From Clostridiales bacterium (lineage in GTDB: Bacteria; Bacillota; Clostridia; Lachnospirales; Lachnospiraceae): a stretch of DNA of 6,076 nt. Below, piece by piece: positions 1 through 4,768 of this stretch (the stretch's first letter is position 1; each line of letters opens with the position of its first letter). A program made the position numbers and the translations under genes. The notes under the pieces are model-generated. The model saw nothing but the letters and a program-made list of their open reading frames with translations. It was not told where the DNA came from and searched no databases. The DNA is taken from contig JAJQIQ010000133.1 of assembly GCA_021199135.1 (NCBI GenBank), forward strand, positions 1-6,076, in the 5' to 3' direction.

Positions 1-88
1 GCTCGATCACCAGATCGACGAGCTTCATGTCCTCCTGCATCTGCCGCTTCGCCTTTGTCATATGCCCCGGGTACCACTGGTAATTCAT
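1..88 (-). CDS. rbgA: Ribosome biogenesis GTPase RbgA (YlqF), N-terminal fragment cut by window edge
   Basis: Reading leftwards from an ATG at 88-86, 29 codons are visible before the window ends. The peptide begins [18 protein letters not shown] and continues to LVDLVIE. This matches the family N-terminus (W-F/Y-PGHM-x-KA followed by a basic helix and a 'LVD-hydrophobic-E' strand) that precedes the circularly permuted GTPase domain. Known family members are cytoplasmic and act late in 50S subunit assembly. None of the GTPase motifs fall inside the window. A GAGG ribosome binding site sits 9 nt upstream (98-101). In Firmicutes rbgA commonly follows rplS or lepB, as here. No convincing promoter of its own is visible, so it is probably transcribed from the lepB promoter through the long hairpin in the gap. 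The identification rests on a short but distinctive N-terminus plus context. Confidence 0.85.
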   Translation of the reverse strand, partial: MNYQWYPGHMTKAKRQMQEDMKLVDLVIE

Positions 89-121
89 GTGCGTTATCCT
101 CGCTATTCAATGTGTAGATGC

Positions 122-264
122 ACCAGCCGCTCAACAATCTAAGGGTGGGGGAGCGAGCCGACCGTTGTCGGCGATAATCTATTTGCGCCGATTTTGCGCA
201 AATAATTTCGCCGAAACGGTGCGGCTCAAGCGGGGCCCCCTTGTGAGACCTTCGCGCGGCTGGT
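122..264. repeat. 143-nt imperfect palindrome (long hairpin) in the lepB-rbgA gap
   Basis: The arms pair almost throughout. The outer stem is ACCAGCCGC (122-130) with GCGGCTGGT (256-264), 9 bp perfect. A looser middle part can pair GGGGG (147-151) with CCCCC (236-240). The inner stem runs from 155 to 227: GAGCCG/CGGCTC, then ACCGTT/AACGGT with one bulged G at 221, then CGGCGA/TCGCCG across a small internal loop (167-168 against 214), then about 4 A-T pairs with single-base bulges at 175 and 179, and finally ATTTGCGC (181-188) with GCGCAAAT (196-203) around a 7-nt loop. That is roughly 30 bp in the inner 73 nt. No T-run follows on either strand, so it is not a normal intrinsic terminator. No gene is seen in 89-279. 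It could be a dispersed palindromic element, an RNase III processing site or a structured RNA; the sequence alone does not decide. Confidence 0.8.
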
Positions 265-279
265 TTATCACCCGCAGCC

Positions 280-864
280 TTAATGCAAGAACCCCATGTC
301 CTTGACGGACGTGAAGTAAAACCAGGCCTTGCCGACAATGTAGTCCTTGCTGATGTTGCCGATGTTCGCCATCCGGCTGTCCTCGCTGCTGTTGCGGTTG
401 TCGCCCAGGACGAAGTACTCGTCCGTGCCCAGCGTGATCTCCTCCTCCGCAAGCCCTGGGTCCACAATGGAGGCCACCTCGGTCGCCTCGTCGTAGAGCT
501 CGCCGTTGACGTAGACCGCGCCGTCCTCGATGAGCACGGTGTCGCCCGGCCCCGCGATCACTCGGCGCACATAGTAGTGCGACTTCTCGTTGCCGTTCGG
601 CAGAAACACCACGATGTCCCCAGACTTCGGCTGCGTGAACAGATAGACGAACTTGTTCACGAGCACCTGCTCCTCATTTTTAAGCGTCGGCGACATCGCG
701 TTCCCGACCACGCTCGTGCGAAAGCCGAAGAACGCGACGATCGTGTACGCAATCACGACGATGATGGCCATCTCAAAAATCCACGAGATGATTTCCTTGA
801 ACAGCCCCACGTTAAATTTTTTCCTCTGCTTGCCGAAATTCAGCCCCTTGGTACGTCTTCTCAT
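280..864 (-). CDS. lepB: Signal peptidase I (LepB/SipS-type, S26 family) homologue lacking the Ser-Lys dyad
   Basis: The 194-aa product has the layout of a Gram-positive type I signal peptidase: a basic N-terminus (residues 1-23), one membrane segment (about 24-46), then an extracytoplasmic domain. Family boxes are recognisable: GNAMSPTL (54-61), the strand around PKSGDIVVF (79-87), YYVRRVIAGPGD (97-108), and GDNRNSSEDSR (154-164). In active enzymes the first box is G-x-S-M-x-P-T-L and the third is YVKR. Here the nucleophile position is Ala56 (codon GCG) and the general-base position is Arg100 (codon CGC), so both dyad residues are missing. The reading frame is otherwise intact and ends at a normal TAA, so decay is not evident. 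Start: ATG at 864 is chosen over an in-frame TTG at 882, because the TTG lies inside the promoter spacer and has no ribosome binding site. A GGAG lies only 2 nt before the ATG. By context it is co-transcribed with rbgA. Whether it cleaves anything is doubtful; family membership is firm. Confidence 0.88.
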   Translation of the reverse strand: MRRRTKGLNFGKQRKKFNVGLFKEIISWIFEMAIIVVIAYTIVAFFGFRTSVVGNAMSPTLKNEEQVLVNKFVYLFTQPKSGDIVVFLPNGNEKSHYYVRRVIAGPGDTVLIEDGAVYVNGELYDEATEVASIVDPGLAEEEITLGTDEYFVLGDNRNSSEDSRMANIGNISKDYIVGKAWFYFTSVKDMGFLH

Positions 865-870
865 AGCTCC

Positions 871-899
871 ATTATTAAGCAAAAACGCTTATATGTCAA
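871..899 (-). promoter_or_regulatory. Sigma-A promoter for lepB(-rbgA)
   Basis: On the minus strand a perfect -35 box TTGACA (899-894) is followed after 17 nt by AATAAT (876-871), which matches 5 of 6 bases of TATAAT. Only 6 nt separate the -10 box from the lepB ATG at 864, so the predicted transcript would start at or within a base or two of the start codon and be leaderless or nearly so. It lies directly behind the rplS terminator, which supports a separate lepB transcription unit. The start site itself is inferred from spacing. Confidence 0.75.
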
Positions 900-909
900 C
901 GCCAAACGC

Positions 910-943
910 AAAAAAGAAGGCCGGCGCTTTTTCGCACCGGCCC
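910..943 (-). terminator. Intrinsic terminator after rplS
   Basis: On the minus strand the arm GGCCGGTGC (942-934) pairs with GCGCCGGCC (927-919), giving 9 bp with one G-T wobble around a 6-nt loop GAAAAA. It is followed by TTCTTTTTT (918-910). This is a classic strong rho-independent terminator located 11 nt past the L19 stop codon, and it separates rplS from lepB. Confidence 0.92.
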
Positions 944-953
944 GAAAACTCAA

Positions 954-1304
954 TCACTTCTTCTCTTTTACCTTCGCCGCCTTGCCGACGCGATCCCTCA
1001 GATAGAAGAGCTTCGCGCGGCGGACCTTGCCTCGGCGCACGACCTCGACCTTCTCGACGTTCGGAGAGTGGATTGGCCATGTCTTCTCGACGCCGATCCC
1101 GTTCGAGATCTTGCGGACCGTGAACGTGGTGCGGTTCCCGCCGCCCTGCTTCTTGAGGACTGTTCCCTCGAAGACCTGGATCCTCTCGCGGTTGCCCTCC
1201 TTGATCTTTCCGTATACGCGGACGGTGTCGCCTACCGAGAACTCCGGCACCTCGGATTTGAGCTGCTCTGCCTCGATGTTCCTTATTACTTCCTGTGCAT
1301 TCAT
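954..1304 (-). CDS. rplS: 50S ribosomal protein L19
   Basis: The 116-aa product has the typical bacterial L19 length and all its hallmark segments: FSVGDTVRV (22-30), RIQVFEG (41-47), FTVRKIS (61-67), [11 protein letters not shown] (71-81) and RRAKLFYLR (95-103), ending in a lysine-rich tail. L19 is a 50S protein located at the interface with the 30S subunit. The ATG at 1304 is preceded by a full AGGAGG (1318-1313) with 8 nt spacing, so the start is clear. The gene has its own candidate promoter and a structured leader upstream and an intrinsic terminator just downstream, so it can be expressed as a single-gene unit in addition to any read-through from trmD. Confidence 0.97.
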   Translation of the reverse strand: MNAQEVIRNIEAEQLKSEVPEFSVGDTVRVYGKIKEGNRERIQVFEGTVLKKQGGGNRTTFTVRKISNGIGVEKTWPIHSPNVEKVEVVRRGKVRRAKLFYLRDRVGKAAKVKEKK

Positions 1305-1381
1305 TTTATTAACCTCCTGATTTTTCGGACGTTCTTAACGCACCCGCGACAGAGGACCGTCTCATCATTTTGCAATCACGC
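1305..1381 (-). promoter_or_regulatory. rplS 5' leader, candidate L19 autoregulatory leader
   Basis: The stretch between the predicted start site (about 1381) and the rplS ATG contains a closing stem GACG (1361-1358) with CGTC (1331-1328). The loop it encloses includes GGTCCTCTGTC and GGTGCGTTAAGAAC. A short internal pairing of TCC with GGG is also possible. Ribosomal protein leaders upstream of rplS are an established class in Firmicutes (the Rfam L19 leader), where L19 is thought to bind its own mRNA. Position and overall shape fit that class, but the match to the family consensus could not be tested here. Confidence 0.5.
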
Positions 1382-1387
1382 TAGACA

Positions 1388-1416
1388 ATATTACCACAGA
1401 TTTCGGTGAATTGCAA
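1388..1416 (-). promoter_or_regulatory. Candidate sigma-A promoter for rplS
   Basis: On the minus strand TTGCAA (1416-1411) is separated by 17 nt from TAATAT (1393-1388), and the -10 box is preceded by TGG, an extended -10 element. Each hexamer matches 4 of 6 consensus bases. It lies in the A/T-rich gap just after the trmD stop codon, a stretch otherwise free of coding sequence. Confidence 0.6.
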
Positions 1417-1426
1417 ACTTTATTTT

Positions 1427-2125
1427 TTATTGGTTATTCGCCTCGTATTTTTCGTAGAGGTCCGGGCGGAACTTGCGGGTCCGCTCCTCGGCCTGCTTAA
1501 GCCGCCACTCCTCGATTTTTTTATGGTTCCCGGAGAGAAGGATCTCGGGCACCTCCTTGCCGTGCCAGCTTTCAGGCCGCGTGTACTGCGGGTACTCGAG
1601 CAGACCTCCCGCAAAGCTCTCGTCCTGCGCGGACTCGTCGTTGTGGAGCACCCCGGGGACGAGGCGCGAGACCGCATCGACGACTACCATCGCCGCGAGC
1701 TCGCCGCCGGTCAAGACATAGTCGCCGATCGAGACGCGGTCCGTCACGATCTCCTCAAGGACCCGCTCGTCGATTCCCTCGTAGTGTCCGCAGATGAGGA
1801 CAAGTTCCCCGCACTCCGAGAAATCGCGCGCCAAGTCCTGCGTAAACGGGACTCCCTGCGGCGTCAGGTAGACGACGCGCGGCTTCTTTTCAAGCCTGGC
1901 CGCGACGCTCTCGTATGCCGCAAAGACAGGCTGAGCCTGCATGAGCATCCCCGCGCCCCCGCCGTAGGTGTAGTCGTCGACGTGCCTGTGCTTATCCTCG
2001 GTAAAATCCCTGATGTCCACGGCCTCGACCGCGATTTTTTCTTCCCTGATCGCCCTGCCGGTGATGCTCGCCGAAAGCGCCTGCATGACCATCTCCGGAA
2101 ACAGCGTAAGTACATGGAAATTCAT
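1427..2125 (-). CDS. trmD: tRNA (guanine37-N1)-methyltransferase TrmD
   Basis: TrmD transfers a methyl group from S-adenosylmethionine to N1 of G37 in tRNAs, which prevents +1 frameshifting. The 232-aa product is somewhat short but complete. It shows the SPOUT trefoil-knot motifs: YGGGAGML (54-61), YLTPQG (86-91), CGHYEGIDERV (112-122), SIGDYVLTGGELA (132-144) and RLVPGVL (154-160). These are followed by the linker DESFAGGLLEYPQYTRP and the C-terminal tRNA-binding part LLSGNHKKIEEWR. Residue numbering coincides with the E. coli enzyme: Arg154 is kept, but the position of the catalytic Asp169 is Glu169, with Asp168 beside it. A GGAAGG ribosome binding site lies 5 nt before the ATG. The gene starts 23 nt after the rimM stop, so it belongs to the rpsP unit. 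Identity is certain; the effect of Glu169 is open. Confidence 0.97.
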   Translation of the reverse strand: MNFHVLTLFPEMVMQALSASITGRAIREEKIAVEAVDIRDFTEDKHRHVDDYTYGGGAGMLMQAQPVFAAYESVAARLEKKPRVVYLTPQGVPFTQDLARDFSECGELVLICGHYEGIDERVLEEIVTDRVSIGDYVLTGGELAAMVVVDAVSRLVPGVLHNDESAQDESFAGGLLEYPQYTRPESWHGKEVPEILLSGNHKKIEEWRLKQAEERTRKFRPDLYEKYEANNQ

Positions 2126-2148
2126 AGTTGCCTTCCAATTCCGGCATG

Positions 2149-2658
2149 TCAGTCGCGTAGCCCGGGCATCAGGTGCACTTCCATCACTCTCCCCGGCACG
2201 TCCACGTTACGCACGCACTCGCCGATTGCCGGGAGGAGCAGGTCATTTGCTCCCTCCTTTTTTACGACGTAGACGTCGTTTGCGCCGGTCGTGAGCACGT
2301 CGGCTATGGTGCCGAGTTCCTCGCCCTCGTCGGAGACCACGCTCATGTCAATGAGGTCTGCGATGAAGTACTCGTCCTCGCCGAGCGGCACCGCCTGCTC
2401 ACGTGTCACAAATAGCCTCGCCTGCCTTAGCCGCTCCGCCTCGTCAGGGTTTTCCACCCCCGCAAGCTTTAGGACGACCATGTTCTTTACGAACTTGACG
2501 GACGTGATCTCCACTGTTTTTTGGGTCTTGCCGTTGTCGACGATGACGGTCTCGAGGTCCAAAAAACGCCTGGGATCGTCCGTCGTCGGGTAGACCCTGA
2601 CCTCGCCGCGCACGCCGTGCGCCTTCGTGATTATTCCGACCTGCAGCAGATCGTTCAC
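2149..2658 (-). CDS. rimM: Ribosome maturation factor RimM
   Basis: RimM binds S19 and assists late assembly of the 30S head. The 169-aa product is of family length. The N-terminal RimM barrel begins with GIITKAHGVRGEVRVYP (8-24). The C-terminal PRC-like barrel begins near PLGEDEYFIADLIDM (91-105) and contains TGANDVYVV (124-132) and LLPA (141-144). The family usually has Gly where Asp104 lies in DLIDM, a small deviation. The start codon is GTG at 2658; it overlaps the khpA stop as GTGA (4-nt overlap), and a GGAG sits 8 nt upstream inside khpA, so translation is probably coupled. Its product works with the S16 protein encoded two genes upstream in 30S maturation, which is why the two are so often in one operon. 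Confidence 0.96.
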   Translation of the reverse strand: MNDLLQVGIITKAHGVRGEVRVYPTTDDPRRFLDLETVIVDNGKTQKTVEITSVKFVKNMVVLKLAGVENPDEAERLRQARLFVTREQAVPLGEDEYFIADLIDMSVVSDEGEELGTIADVLTTGANDVYVVKKEGANDLLLPAIGECVRNVDVPGRVMEVHLMPGLRD

Positions 2659-2885
2659 TGCGCGATCTCCACGATGACCTTCTTCTCCTCCTTGGAGGCG
2701 GCGGCCTTGACGACCGTCCTCATTGCCTTGGCGATGCGCCCCTGCTTGCCGATGACCTTGCCCATGTCGGACTGCGCGACATGAAGTTCCAGGACAATGG
2801 AGTTGTCGCTCTCGGTCTCATTCACAACGACCTCGTCCGGGGCGTCAACGAGCGCTTTTGCAATCACTTCAACCAATTCTTTCAT
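2655..2885 (-). CDS. khpA: KH-domain RNA-binding protein KhpA (YlqC family)
   Basis: The 76-aa protein is a single KH domain. The nucleic-acid-gripping GxxG loop is seen as IGKQGR (45-50), followed by the amphipathic helix IAKAMRTVVKAAA. Family members bind many RNAs, usually as a KhpA-KhpB pair, and affect cell division, elongation and RNA stability in Gram-positive bacteria. Start choice: the ATG at 2885 is preferred because the family begins MKELVEVIAKAL and a GAGGGG lies about 8 nt upstream. The in-frame GTG at 2894 would overlap that ribosome binding site. It begins 22 nt after the rpsP stop and overlaps the rimM start by 4 nt, the usual position between rpsP and rimM in Firmicutes. Confidence 0.93.
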   Translation of the reverse strand: MKELVEVIAKALVDAPDEVVVNETESDNSIVLELHVAQSDMGKVIGKQGRIAKAMRTVVKAAASKEEKKVIVEIAQ

Positions 2886-2907
2886 CTCATTCACCCCTCA
2901 GCCGCAG

Positions 2908-3153
2908 CTATTTCTCGATGCCGGTCGCCTTGAAGATGCGCGCGACGGTCTCGGTCGGCTGTGCGCCGTTTGCCAGCCACTTCTTCGCAAGCTCCTCGTT
3001 CACATGGTACTCGCTCGGGTCCTTCATCGGGTCGTAGGTGCCGATCTCCTCAATGAACTTGCCGTCCCTCGGGGCGCGCGAATCCGCCACCACGATCCTG
3101 TAGAACGGAAACTTCTTCTTTCCCATCCTCTTGAGACGAATCTTAACTGCCAT
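2908..3153 (-). CDS. rpsP: 30S ribosomal protein S16
   Basis: The 81-aa product has the unmistakable S16 N-terminus [19 protein letters not shown] followed by [15 protein letters not shown] and IGTYDP (37-42). The C-terminal half has a normal-looking stretch [17 protein letters not shown]16 is an early assembly protein of the 30S body. The ATG at 3153 has a strong AAGGAGG (3168-3162) 8 nt upstream. It is the first gene of the unit rpsP-khpA-rimM-trmD, driven by a promoter in the 90-nt gap after ffh. The A/T-rich leader is only about 45 nt long, with no clear regulatory fold. Confidence 0.97.
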   Translation of the reverse strand: MAVKIRLKRMGKKKFPFYRIVVADSRAPRDGKFIEEIGTYDPMKDPSEYHVNEELAKKWLANGAQPTETVARIFKATGIEK

Positions 3154-3204
3154 CTTTGTTTCCTCCTTAAAATTTAATCTACATTTAATTTATATGATTC
3201 ACTG

Positions 3205-3233
3205 ATTTTAGGCCTCATGCCGACATCAGACAA
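3205..3233 (-). promoter_or_regulatory. Candidate sigma-A promoter for rpsP-khpA-rimM-trmD
   Basis: On the minus strand TTGTCT (3233-3228, 4 of 6 matches) and TAAAAT (3210-3205, 5 of 6 matches) are spaced by exactly 17 nt in the gap between ffh and rpsP. The predicted start lies near 3198. No terminator is visible after ffh, so read-through from the ffh promoter probably contributes as well. Confidence 0.6.
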
Positions 3234-3243
3234 TCATCCAATC

Positions 3244-4605
3244 CTAGAAGGGCAGCCCCTTCATCATCCCCGCCATCGCGCGGCGGCCCTTCTTGCCGCC
3301 CATCCCGGGCATCTGCTTCATCATCTTCTTTGTCTGCTCAAACTGCTTTATGAAGCGATTCACCTCCGCGATGTCCACGCCCGCGCCACGCGCTATCCTG
3401 TTCTTCCGGCTCGGGTTGAGGAGGTCGGGATGCGTCCTCTCCTGCGGCGTCATCGAGTAGATGATGGCCTCGATTCTTGCCATGCTCTTCTCCGTGGCGT
3501 CCGTGTCTATCGCTGGCATGTTCTTCATCGCGCCCATCCCCGGGAGCATCCCCAGCAGGCTCGAAAGCCCGCCCATCTTCTTCATCTGGCTCATGGAGTC
3601 GAGGTACATCTCGAAGTCGAACTCTTTCTTTTTTATCTTCTGCTCGAGCTTTTTTGCGTCTTCCTCGTCGATGCTCTCCTGGGCTTTCTCTATCATTGTG
3701 AGCCCGTCGCCCATCCCAAGTACCCGCGACGCCATCCTCTCGGGATAGAACTGCTCGATGTCGTCTAGCTTCTCGCCAACGCCGGCAAAGAGTATCGGCT
3801 TTCCGGTCACGGCGCGGATCGAGAGCGCTGCGCCGCCGCGGGTGTCGCTGTCGAGCTTCGTGATCGCGACCCCGTCTATGCCAATCTTCTCGTCAAATGA
3901 TGAGGCGACGTTCACCGCGTCCTGGCCCGTCATCGCGTCCACGACCAAAATCGTCTGGTACACGTCCACCGCCTCGCGGATCCGGATAAGCTCGTCCATC
4001 ATCTCCTCGTCCACGTGGAGCCGCCCCGCCGTGTCGATGATGAGGACATTCATCTCCTGCTTTTTCGCATGCTCAGCCGCGGCTTTCGCGATATTCTCCG
4101 GGCGCTCGTCCGTCCCCATCGAGAATACCTCGACGCCCTGCTTCTGGCCGTTTATCTGCAATTGCTCTATCGCCGCCGGGCGGTAGACGTCGCAGGCCGC
4201 GAGCAACACTTTCTTGCCCTTGCTCTTGAGCTTGCCGGCGATCTTTGCGGTCATGGTCGTCTTGCCGGCACCCTGGAGGCCGACCATCATGATGACGGTA
4301 AGCTCCCTCCCGGGCTTAAAGGCAAGCTCAGTCGTCTCGGAGCCCATGAGCTTCACCATTTCCTCATTCACGATCTTTATGACCATCTGCCCGGGGTTGA
4401 GCCCGTTCATCACGTCCTGCCCGATCGCGCGCTCCTGCACGTCGCCCACGAACTTCTTCACGACGCGGAAGTTGACGTCCGCCTCGAGGAGCGCCATCTT
4501 TACCTCCCTCAGCGCCGCCTTCACGTCGTCCTCGGTCAGCCGCCCCTTGCTGCGCAGGTTCTTGAACACATTCTGCAGTTTTTCGGAAAGGCCCTCAAAC
4601 GCCAT
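3244..4605 (-). CDS. ffh: Signal recognition particle GTPase Ffh (SRP54)
   Basis: Ffh binds signal sequences emerging from the ribosome, together with SRP RNA, and docks with FtsY at the membrane. The 453-aa protein has all three domains. The N-domain helix bundle (about 1-90) contains ALLEADVNFRVVK. The G domain (about 100-300) has P-loop GLQGAGKTT (109-117), DVYRPAA (139-145), DTAGR (191-195), TKLD (249-252) and the GVGEK loop (275-279). The methionine-rich M domain (about 325-453) has a finger loop near MKKMGGLSSLLGMLPGMG and the RNA-binding helix-turn-helix SRKNRIARGAG (399-409). The usual GSG in that motif is GAG here, a mild variant. The ATG at 4605 follows a GGAGG by 5 nt. The helix-turn-helix gene ylxM, often just upstream of ffh in Firmicutes, is absent; a c-di-GMP gene lies there instead. 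Confidence 0.98.
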   Translation of the reverse strand: MAFEGLSEKLQNVFKNLRSKGRLTEDDVKAALREVKMALLEADVNFRVVKKFVGDVQERAIGQDVMNGLNPGQMVIKIVNEEMVKLMGSETTELAFKPGRELTVIMMVGLQGAGKTTMTAKIAGKLKSKGKKVLLAACDVYRPAAIEQLQINGQKQGVEVFSMGTDERPENIAKAAAEHAKKQEMNVLIIDTAGRLHVDEEMMDELIRIREAVDVYQTILVVDAMTGQDAVNVASSFDEKIGIDGVAITKLDSDTRGGAALSIRAVTGKPILFAGVGEKLDDIEQFYPERMASRVLGMGDGLTMIEKAQESIDEEDAKKLEQKIKKKEFDFEMYLDSMSQMKKMGGLSSLLGMLPGMGAMKNMPAIDTDATEKSMARIEAIIYSMTPQERTHPDLLNPSRKNRIARGAGVDIAEVNRFIKQFEQTKKMMKQMPGMGGKKGRRAMAGMMKGLPF

Positions 4606-4639
4606 GTCATCCTCCGTTCAAAGCAATACATACTGTTCT

Positions 4640-4668
4640 AGGTTAGCACAGCCATGGGCGGGTGTCAA
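4640..4668 (-). promoter_or_regulatory. Sigma-A promoter for ffh
   Basis: On the minus strand a perfect TTGACA (4668-4663) is followed after 17 nt by TAACCT (4645-4640), preceded by TGC, an extended -10 element. The weak -10 (3 of 6) is thus compensated. The predicted leader is about 25-30 nt and carries the GGAGG ribosome binding site. It lies just after the terminator of the upstream gene. Confidence 0.7.
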
Positions 4669-4684
4669 GTATTTTTTCTTGACA
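4663..4684. promoter_or_regulatory. 22-bp inverted repeat overlapping the ffh -35 box
   Basis: TGTCAAG (4663-4669) and CTTGACA (4678-4684) form a perfect 7-bp inverted repeat around an 8-nt A/T-rich spacer. The left arm coincides with the ffh -35 box. The symmetry suggests a protein-binding site (operator), or a second copy of a -35-like hexamer facing the other way. No binding protein can be named. Confidence 0.4.
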
Positions 4685-4704
4685 GCCTCGGAAACTTTTC
4701 GCTC

Positions 4705-4730
4705 AGAAAAGGGACATCCGCGGATGCCCC
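4705..4730 (-). terminator. Intrinsic terminator after the GGDEF-EAL gene
   Basis: On the minus strand GGGGCATC (4730-4723) pairs with GATGTCCC (4718-4711) around the loop CGCG, 8 bp with one G-T pair. It is followed by a short TTTTC. The T-run is short, so efficiency may be modest. It lies about 40 nt after the stop codon of the upstream gene and before the ffh promoter, separating the two units. Confidence 0.7.
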
Positions 4731-4768
4731 TCCTGAAATCAAATCATAATTTAATTTCTTCCATTTGC

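Noticed and set aside
122..264. Integron attC site as an explanation of the long palindrome
   Set aside because: No GTTRRRY/RYYYAAC core boxes lie at the ends, and there is no cassette or integrase context in this housekeeping cluster.
122..264. Insertion element with target-site duplication
   Set aside because: The bases flanking the outer arms show no matching direct repeat, and there is no transposase; a non-duplicating palindromic element stays possible.
87..305. Plus-strand 72-aa open frame over the lepB-rbgA gap
   Set aside because: It runs through the palindrome and into the lepB 3' end, has no ribosome binding site, and its peptide resembles no known family.
865..882. TTG start at 882 for lepB (200 aa)
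   Set aside because: It lies within the -35/-10 spacer of the lepB promoter and has no ribosome binding site; the ATG at 864 gives a usual family N-terminus.
283..1005. Plus-strand 240-aa open frame opposite lepB
   Set aside because: It is the antisense of lepB and of the rplS terminator, with Arg/His/Val-rich composition typical of G+C-rich shadow frames.
2886..2894. GTG start at 2894 for khpA (79 aa)
   Set aside because: It overlaps the GAGGGG ribosome binding site serving the ATG at 2885, and the family begins at MKELVEV.
3217..3768. Plus-strand frames of 183 and 208 aa opposite ffh (second one at 4015-4641)
   Set aside because: Both are antisense of a highly conserved gene, lack ribosome binding sites, and have His/Leu/Arg-biased composition.
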